The notes beneath the pieces are model-generated. The model was not told the DNA's origin and made no database searches. It saw only the letters and a list, made by a program, of their open reading frames with translations. Both the position numbers and the translations under genes were made by a program. 64,000 nucleotides of DNA from Copromyces sp. CBS 386.78 (taxonomy: Eukaryota > Ascomycota > Sordariomycetes > Sordariales > Sordariaceae): the NCBI GenBank assembly GCA_030685235.1, contig MU839094.1, forward strand, positions 434,001 to 498,000, given 5' to 3'. Positions 55,188 to 64,000 of the stretch are shown piece by piece; positions within the stretch are counted from its first letter, which is position 1, and every line of letters begins with the position of its first letter.

Positions 55188-57123
55188 AGAAACCACCCCC
55201 CGCATTGTGTGAATGGGTGGTACCTTGTGGAATATCGTTGTTGGCGGCGTGTGTGTGTGCCTGATGACACTTGAGGTGGGCTTGTTTGTTAGGGGCAATT
55301 TCCTGGTCCTATTTTTACTAGCAAAATGGTGGAGGAGATAGCAGCACACAGTCGAAATAAGCTTCCCTATATCGGTCAACTAACAAACAAGTTGTGTAGG
55401 TAGATCAAGAAACCCACTTCCATTTTTGGGCTTCGCTCGAGAGCTGTAGGAGTAGATGTCGGCAAGGTCATTTTACCACTTTTTTCGGCAGCAGAGTAAC
55501 AGAGAGGTTATTCTCTCAAATATGCTGAACAGCACTGTTCCACTTTCCAAGCTGCACTTGAAGTGTTCTCGGATTCTCTGACCGAGCCTAATGTACCTCT
55601 ATGTGGTATTCATCCGTGCCAGATATCAAGTGGTGGATGTCATGCTTGATCTTTTTTTAGGTGTCTAACCCACTTGTATTTTGACACGCATTATTCCCAA
55701 GTTCACATATCTACTCGGTCAAAGGTAGCGAGAATGTATTATGTACACTTGCCCGTTTCTACCCAGCCCTACCTTGAAATCTGGCGTTGCTACCTAAAAC
55801 ACATCCACAACGGTCATCCAGGATGAATAGACCACCCGCATACCAGTTGCTTGCTATCCACCACGAGAGTGCAATCTATCGTATCAGGAGAGATAGAGAT
55901 GGTTGAGTCGCTTGCGGCAGCTGAGAAGGGGTGGATATACAACCATGCTGGACGAGATCTATTCCGAACTGTCCCAAACCCCACAATAACAAAATATAAA
56001 GCTAGGTATCAGTGCAAAAGGCATTACTATGATTTAAAATAGAATTTCCACAGTCAGGTCACGCTTTTGTTATAAGACGAAACGGGTCAAGCAGATATAT
56101 AAACGTCTAAGGAAGGTTAACCGAGGCCTCGAGCTAACAAACAAACCAGTATTGGACTGTATGTGGTGAAGAGTGGAGTCGCAACTAGAGGTCAGTTCGA
56201 TCCCGTTCCCACCGCTGTTGCAAGCGTCCTACACTATCTCGTCTCATGAGGTCTGCCGGGCATGGGTATGCAACCCGGCCAACATGTGCTCTATCTACAC
56301 GTACTAAGCCTACCTATACTGGACTCTTGCGGTGTGATATTCACGTCTGACTTCGAGGATGGATAGCCGTACTGTCTAGGTACAATGGTTGTTAACATAG
56401 GATATCGAGATCCTAGTAAAGCCAAGCAGTTTATAGTTTACATAACGTGCCAAGGGGCCAGCCCAACGGTTCCGCCAGATCGGTTATCTCGAAGTGTCCT
56501 CGGTGCCCTGGACGCCCAGAGCGCCGTAGAAGGGTGGATGCGGTGCCCGAGGTAGGTGCATGGCTGTCCCGTTCTTGGGCACTGAGGATCGGGGTGGGAA
56601 CGTTCACAATTCGGTCCATTCGATTGGGTCATTGCGGCGTCGAAAAAGCCGTCCCCCGCTCAGGCTCCCGTCAACGAAACCTTGTGTGCCATGTCGTGGT
56701 GGTAGAAGTGGTTCCAATGACGGGATGCCGTTGATCGCCAAGCCCCATCTGTTCAATCGACTTGCTCAATCGTCTCCTTCTTTCCTCTTCCAGCTCCTAC
56801 CTTGCCTCCCCTCTAACCCCTTGCCAACGCTGCCCCACCTTTGCCCACCTTGCTGGCCTGCCAATTACCTGGAGCTACCTTAGGTACCTACCATTGAGCT
56901 ACCCACCAGACCGACTTATGACGGGACCCTCTCTGCCCCTCCCGGGCCTCTTGGGTTGAGCTCCCCACGCCGCTCAGGAGAGATTGGGTTTAAATTATCT
57001 CCTTGTTCTCCTTCATACAAATTGCAAACCTTCCTCGCCGTTACTCATCCTACTTTGACTCCTCATTCTCGTCATTCATCCAGTTATCCTTCAATATCTA
57101 CCCTACCACACAAGCGCCCAAAC
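55188..57123. other. 1.9 kb spacer upstream of phosphoglucomutase
   Basis: No protein family seen. AT content is moderately raised around 55480-56110. A GTTCGATCCC string at 56194-56203 resembles a tRNA B box, but no tRNA fold forms. The last 400 bp is pyrimidine-rich and is probably the PGM promoter and leader. Confidence 0.4.
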
Positions 57124-59162
<2,039 letters not shown>

Positions 59163-59393
59163 GTTTGGCGTTCATGTAGGCATAGGGACCCAGCAACGGC
59201 TGTGGTGGATATTTCTCCGTCGCGATTATGACGGTGCAGACAAATTAATGTAATTCATCTTCCAACTGATTTGAGTCCATATCGTTCCGTTTGGTGCTTT
59301 TCTTCTCCGGTTGCCATGTGTCTGTCTGCGTATCTCTTATATGCGTGTGTGGTTATGACCATGTCGTCCCGGTCCCATCATGAAGATGCTGGT

Positions 59394-60076
59394 CTAGTCC
59401 TTCTGAAAGATGGCAGCCCGGTAGTACCTAGCCTCGGCAATGCTCTCTAGAATGTCCTCCTTTGCCGTATGAAGTCCCTTCTTGGCAGGGGCTCCCGAGG
59501 CAACATGAGGACACCAGCAACGAGCAGCTTCTTTCAAACTACTTACGTCCAAGATGCGGTAGTGTAAATGATCGACGACCTTGTTATAAGGCTCCTTGCG
59601 GAGAAAGGCGCGGTCTGCATGCACGCTGTTCCCGGCCAGGAGGGCAATGCGCTTATTCTGGACATACTTCTGGATATAGGCCAGCAGGTCGTCTGCTGCC
59701 TGTTCGGGCGTGACAGTAGAGTCCAGGACGGCGGCCGTGAGACCACTATTGCCGTGAACGCGAGTACACCACTCGTCCATGGCATCCATGCGCGCCTTCG
59801 TCTGGTGAATGACGGCGCCCCAGCCTGTAGGGTCTAGGAGGTTGAGTTGCTCGTCGGTAATGAGACAGTAGATCTCGATGATGACGTCTTGGTCCGGATC
59901 GAGGCCGGTCATCTACTTGAACACTGCATGTGAGCGAGGTGAGACATTGACGATGAGAAAGGCGATCAACAATGAAGGGGATGGCACTAAGCACCTACCT
60001 CACAGTCGATCCAGACCAGGGCACCTTGGCTCTGCTGCTGGGCGGCCGCGGGTGCGGCTTGCGGTTTCGACGTCAT
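59394..60076 (-). CDS. REX2: Oligoribonuclease / RNA exonuclease Rex2 (DEDDh)
   Basis: Two exons on the minus strand: 59999-60076 and 59394-59912, about 198 aa. The intron falls between the first two catalytic blocks: LVWIDCE | MTGLDPDQDVIIEIY. DEDDh residues are D and E in WIDCE, D in LAGNSVHADRAFL, and H/D in GLHTAKEDI, preceded by LHYRILDVSSL. It degrades 2-5 nt RNAs; yeast Rex2/Ynt20 is mitochondrial. The start MTSKPQAAPAAAQQQ gives the usual short N-terminus. The same frame stays open upstream to 60406, with ATGs at 60334 and 60331 that would add an Arg-rich, nearly acid-free leader of about 85 residues resembling a mitochondrial presequence. Confidence 0.92.
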
Positions 60077-61084
60077 ACTTGAATGTTTTTTGAAGATAAG
60101 CGACGTGAGTGACCTCGCCAGCAACCGTTGACTTCTTGGGGTGGTGTGGCTGGTAAGGTGTCGTTTCGTGGAGTTCCCAAACGGCAGGCCTCTAAGTCTA
60201 GAGTGTCGGGTCCAACCGAACAAGGCCCCGACCCGGTGGGGAGCAATGTCCGGCTTCGTCCAATTGAAAACCCTTATGGCAGCGGCAGTGGACAGACACA
60301 TGGTCACACCGAGCCGGGCTGCCTGCGCCATCATCCCCAAGCGTCGAGCGATGGGAAAATGTAGGTTATGTGTGAGGCTACTGACAAACAATAAACCGTC
60401 TGTCATGATTGATTTTGATCAAGTTGTTGTGGAATACCGGGGAATGGCGTACCTTTGATATCGATATGTTTTGACCAGGCCAACGGCAGGCAGGGTAACC
60501 CTCCGGCCGGGTGTCCAGCGTGTGTTGGACGCCGGCACACCCGGCACGAAGTACACGCTCTAACAGGTAAATTTCCAGTTGACAGTACACAACCCCGTTA
60601 CCAAGGACTGTCTACACATATGCGTAAAAAATACGTGCCGCCCTCAGTTTACAGGCATTCTCGAGGCATATCTGGCTGCGAAATGTCATTTGGCTCCTCC
60701 CTACAACATAGGTAGCTAGTTACCTCTATAAACAAACAGTAACATGTTGAGAGAATGGGCCAGCAGTCTACAGGCTACGAGCGGCTTTGGTTCAACCTCT
60801 GCGGACCTCCAAGTCTAGGGCTGATATTGTTCATTGGCGTACGTAATCTGGCAGAGTGCGCCCTATCACGTCCGCCTGCGCCGTGTTATCGTTTGGCTGG
60901 CATAGGTAGTATGAAAAGGTATGCACACGTACGTGTAAGTAGCTGAGTGAGGAGATCGTTGTTGCACCAGTCACGCGTCCTGCGTCTTTTCATATCCATT
61001 CTCCCCCGTTCCCACAACCAACCTTCCATTATTCTCCTTCACTTGCAAACGGCACCCGAAACTCGAAAGCTGTCACCGCGACCG
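60077..61084. promoter_or_regulatory. Divergent promoter region, REX2 / oxidoreductase
   Basis: About 1 kb between divergent genes. The part next to REX2 (60077-60336) may code for an alternative N-terminus of Rex2. The rest shows no recognised feature apart from a CT-rich leader before 61085. Confidence 0.4.
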
Positions 61085-62843
61085 ATGATGAACATGATGG
61101 CGCCTAACCCGCCTCGTATACTCATTATCGGAGCCGGCTCTCGCGGTCGAGCTTATGCTCGTGCCATTCAATCCTCAACCGACGGCATCGTCACCGCAGT
61201 AGCGGAGCCTAACGAGTATAAGAGAAGGCAGTTCGGCCAAACTTTTATTTGGGGATCACAGTCTGTTCCGTCCGAAGGTTCCCAGTTCGACGATTGGCGG
61301 GCCTTTGTTGCATATGAGAAGGACCGGCGAGCCCGGATTTCGGCAGGCGAGAAGGATGTCTCTACTGGCGTCGATGCCGCCTTTGTGTGTGTTCTGGATG
61401 AGATGCACAGGGAAGTGGTTCTTGCCCTTACCAGGCTCGGGGGTCTGCACATCATGTGCGAGAAACCACTGGCCACAACTCTGCGGGACTGCGTCGACAT
61501 GTACGAGGCGCTACGCACCAACACGAACGCCAAAGGGGAGCAGATGGTCTTTTCTATAGGCCATGTCCTTCGATACAGCCCCCATAACATGCTGCTCCGC
61601 AAGCTGCTCCTCGAAGATCGTGTCATTGGCGATGTGCTGTCCGTTGTGCATACTGAGCCCGTCGGTTGGTGGCATTTCACCCACAGCTACGTCCGTGGTA
61701 ACTGGCGTCGAGAGAGGACCTCGGCGCCGAGCCTGCTGACGAAAAGCTGTCACGATATCGACGTTTTGCTGTGGCTCCTCTGCTCGCCCGCCTCTTACAG
61801 TGCCCAGCGTGGCCAAACCCCTCATTTACCATCCACTATCAGCAGTACGGGCTCGCTGCAGTACTTTAAAAGGAGTCGAAAACCGGCGGCCGCAGGAACG
61901 GCCACCAACTGTCTGTCCTGCCCTGTCGAGTCGTCATGCAAATATTCGGCGAAGCGCATATACGTTACCCAGCACGAGTTTGGTTTGGACTCGCACAATA
62001 CCGACTGGCCTGTTAACGTCGTTCTTCCCGATATCGAAAGTTACCCGGACAAGAACGTGGCAAGGGAGACACTACTTCTCGAACTGGCTAAGGATTACGA
62101 CACCAGCACGCCCCCCGCGGAAACTGAACGGAGGAACTGGTTTGGCCGATGTGTTTATGAGAGTGACAACGATGTGTGCGATGAACAGGTTGTCACCATT
62201 ACTTGGGATGATGATCCCGTTCCAAGTCCTCCGAGTTTCTCCCACGAGTCAAATTCGAAAGATATGTTGCTCTCGGACCCCGCGCGTGGTCGTGGCTCGA
62301 AGACGGCAACTTTCCATATGGTTGCTCAGACGAATAAGATCTGTAAGAGATATACGAATCTGTACGGCGTCGACGGCGAGATCTTTGCGGACTCATCCAC
62401 CATCACGATCCATGACTTTCGCACCGGGGAAACAACCACTCATCATCCTCGGAATGAGGACCGTGGCCATGGAGGTGGGGACCTGGGATTGACGCGCCAG
62501 TTCGTTCTGGCTATTGACAAGGTCAAGAACCATGGCTGGACTACTGATAGGGCACAAACGGAACTGGTCGGCTGTACTCTAGAAGAAGTGATGCGCAGCC
62601 ATGCCATGGTCTTCTGTGCAGAAGAGGCAAGGAAGAACAGAAAGGTGGTCGATTGGGACGAGTGGTGGGCAGAGCATGTGGAAGGTAAGTTAACGCGTGA
62701 TACAAGCTAGGTCTTGTTCATAGGGCGCGATGGTGTACTGCTAGCCAGGGGCGCTCTTGCTCCCAGACGCGGCTGCTTATGTGTTTGCTCGGGGTGCTGG
62801 TAACGAAGGGGTAGTGTTCTTTGTGACGATCAAGTGCGTGTAA
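61085..62843 (+). CDS. GFO/IDH/MocA-family NAD(P)-dependent oxidoreductase
   Basis: Main exon 61085-62684, then a proposed last exon 62767-62843 (GTAAGT...CCCAG), about 558 aa. If unspliced the frame stops at 62710. Start chosen at MMNMMAPNPPRILIIGAGSRGR. The Rossmann dinucleotide-binding motif is ILIIGAGSRGRAYA, followed by the family EKP motif (GLHIMCEKPLATTLRD) and the catalytic-helix motif SLLTKSCHDIDVLLWLL. A Cys-rich segment NCLSCPVESSCKYSAKRIY is characteristic of a fungal/bacterial subgroup of large members, as is the C-terminal GHGGGDLGLTRQFV. The substrate is presumably a sugar, sugar acid or polyol, not determinable here. The polar insertion at about residues 375-410 is probably a surface loop. 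Confidence 0.87.
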
Positions 62844-64000
62844 ACGTGCCCGTCCTGTGGGAGTACCGGAGACGAGAAGAGAATGGTTTATCTTTAACCA
62901 GGAAAATATGAGTTGCAGGTTGAAAGCTGGCTGCTATCATATCCCATAAGCGTCCCTGTCATTGCTTGGTATTATATCAGTGTCCAGCATGAACGTCGTA
63001 TATCACGGCGTTGGTTTGTACTAACTTGAGCCGACTCTTTTACCTGGTGAGTTCCCAACTGGCATGCCTTGAATGCTGGAAGCCAGAACGTAAATTGGGT
63101 GAAGTAGGGCGAATATCGACAGGCTATCTAGGAGCATGATGTGGTGGCGGTTAGGGAATCATGGTACGCACGCCTTCAACGGTCGCTGAAGGTACCTGAA
63201 GGTAACTTAAGCTTTCAGTCTAGATGTTCGGTGTGGCGCCTGGTATAACGCTTCATAACAGGCGTCAAGACGACACCTGGCAACGGTGTGTCCTTTCCTC
63301 AACCGTCACCCGTCCTGTTAATCGGCCACTTGGTCGCCTAAAGGCGGTCCAGTCTTGGGGGTGCAGTAGAAGACAACAAACTGCGTTTAGCCTGACGATG
63401 ATCATCCCCGATACTGTCGCAAGTAATCTTGCCGACGGTACTTGATCTCAACTCCACTCCACCAGTCTCAGAATCATGCTCTTTGCTCCAGCTCGTCCTC
63501 CGTCACCCCATGCGCTCACTACTGTGTACGCCCACAGAGGCTAGATGGGCTGAAAAGTGAGCAGTATATTCCGAAGAGTGATTTGCCCAGCCTTGAAGAA
63601 CATGCTCTGGGAGGTCTACGCCAAGCCTGGCCCTGCAGCATTTGCCAAAAACCTTGTGAAGCTTTACTGATACTACGGCGGCGGGCCAATTGGGTACTTG
63701 GAGTACGAACGAAGATGGCAGGCATGGTATCAGCCGACGCGTGCCTGTAACAATGTGTTAGCTGCGCACCGGTTACTTTCTTGCTTGTATGGACTCGAGA
63801 CTTACAGGCAGCTTCCTCTCAACTCGGCTTACGGTTACTTTTATGGGAAAGCAGAGCCCTGGCCAAGTCATCTGTGGAAGCTTCATGGCGCCCACCATCT
63901 GATGAGTATGTTGGTTGAATAGAGGAAAGCGTATGTCTGCCCGTGGGTAACATGTCCTATATTGCTCCCAACTTTGTATCTGCATATCAATTCCTTGGCG
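62844..64000. other. Terminal intergenic region
   Basis: About 1.16 kb to the window edge, containing the oxidoreductase 3'UTR. Short open frames around 63224-63922 show no family resemblance. No repeat or RNA gene recognised. Confidence 0.4.

Noticed and set aside
56140..56215. tRNA-like string with GTTCGATCCC
   Set aside because: The T-arm stem does not pair and no matching acceptor or anticodon arm could be folded.

Overview
The window is nuclear DNA of a filamentous ascomycete fungus. Evidence: short introns (about 50-100 bp) with GT...AG ends and CTAAC/CTGAC-like branch sites, GC-rich coding sequence with long intergenic spacers, fungal-only gene families (Atg11, Stt4, Hsp30-type small heat-shock protein, fungal GFO/IDH/MocA and PF07247-like acyltransferase families), and an AT-rich island formed by a retrotransposon mutated almost only by C-to-T/G-to-A transitions, the mark of repeat-induced point mutation (RIP) in Pezizomycotina. 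Gene style and protein similarity suggest Sordariomycetes, probably Sordariales; this placement is inference.

Layout. 272-2367 (+) CDF-family metal transporter; 3027-9175 (-) phosphatidylinositol 4-kinase Stt4; 10455-11330 (+) proteasome beta-6; a 4.3 kb gene-poor spacer; 15633-17973 (+) RRM+YTH RNA-binding protein; 19673-20359 (+) Hsp30-like chaperone with a TATA box and two heat-shock-element-like palindromes; 20932-21370 (-) Lsm6; 22369-23727 (+) nucleotidyltransferase-like protein; 24436-27498 (-) large single-pass membrane protein of unknown function; 28961-30796 (+) acyltransferase of the alcohol-acetyltransferase type; 31062-31289 a 228 bp MITE; 31615-32682 (+) mitochondrial ribosomal protein bL9m; 33343-37802 (-) Atg11; 38711-39537 (+) CENP-H-like kinetochore protein; 42595-43194 (+) Nhp6-type HMG-box protein.

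44141-52030 is a repeat block. A microsatellite mosaic and pyrimidine tract are followed by a structurally complete but dead Ty3/gypsy chromovirus (44656-51876: two 220 bp LTRs, 5 bp target duplication CTAAA), then a purine tract. Beyond it lie a ten-exon gene of an uncharacterised fungal family (53064-55187), phosphoglucomutase (57124-59162), the oligoribonuclease Rex2/Orn (59394-60076, -) and a GFO/IDH/MocA oxidoreductase (61085-62843).

The genes are housekeeping or regulatory genes with no operon-like or biosynthetic clustering. No CRISPR array, rRNA or convincing tRNA was seen. The points most worth attention are the RIP gradient inside the LTRs, a possible antisense frame in the 3' part of the retroelement, the MITE, a possible dual-start (mitochondrial/cytosolic) form of Rex2, stop-free introns, and three conserved-looking proteins without known function. 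All exon junctions were placed by hand from splice consensus, frame and family alignment; none has transcript support.
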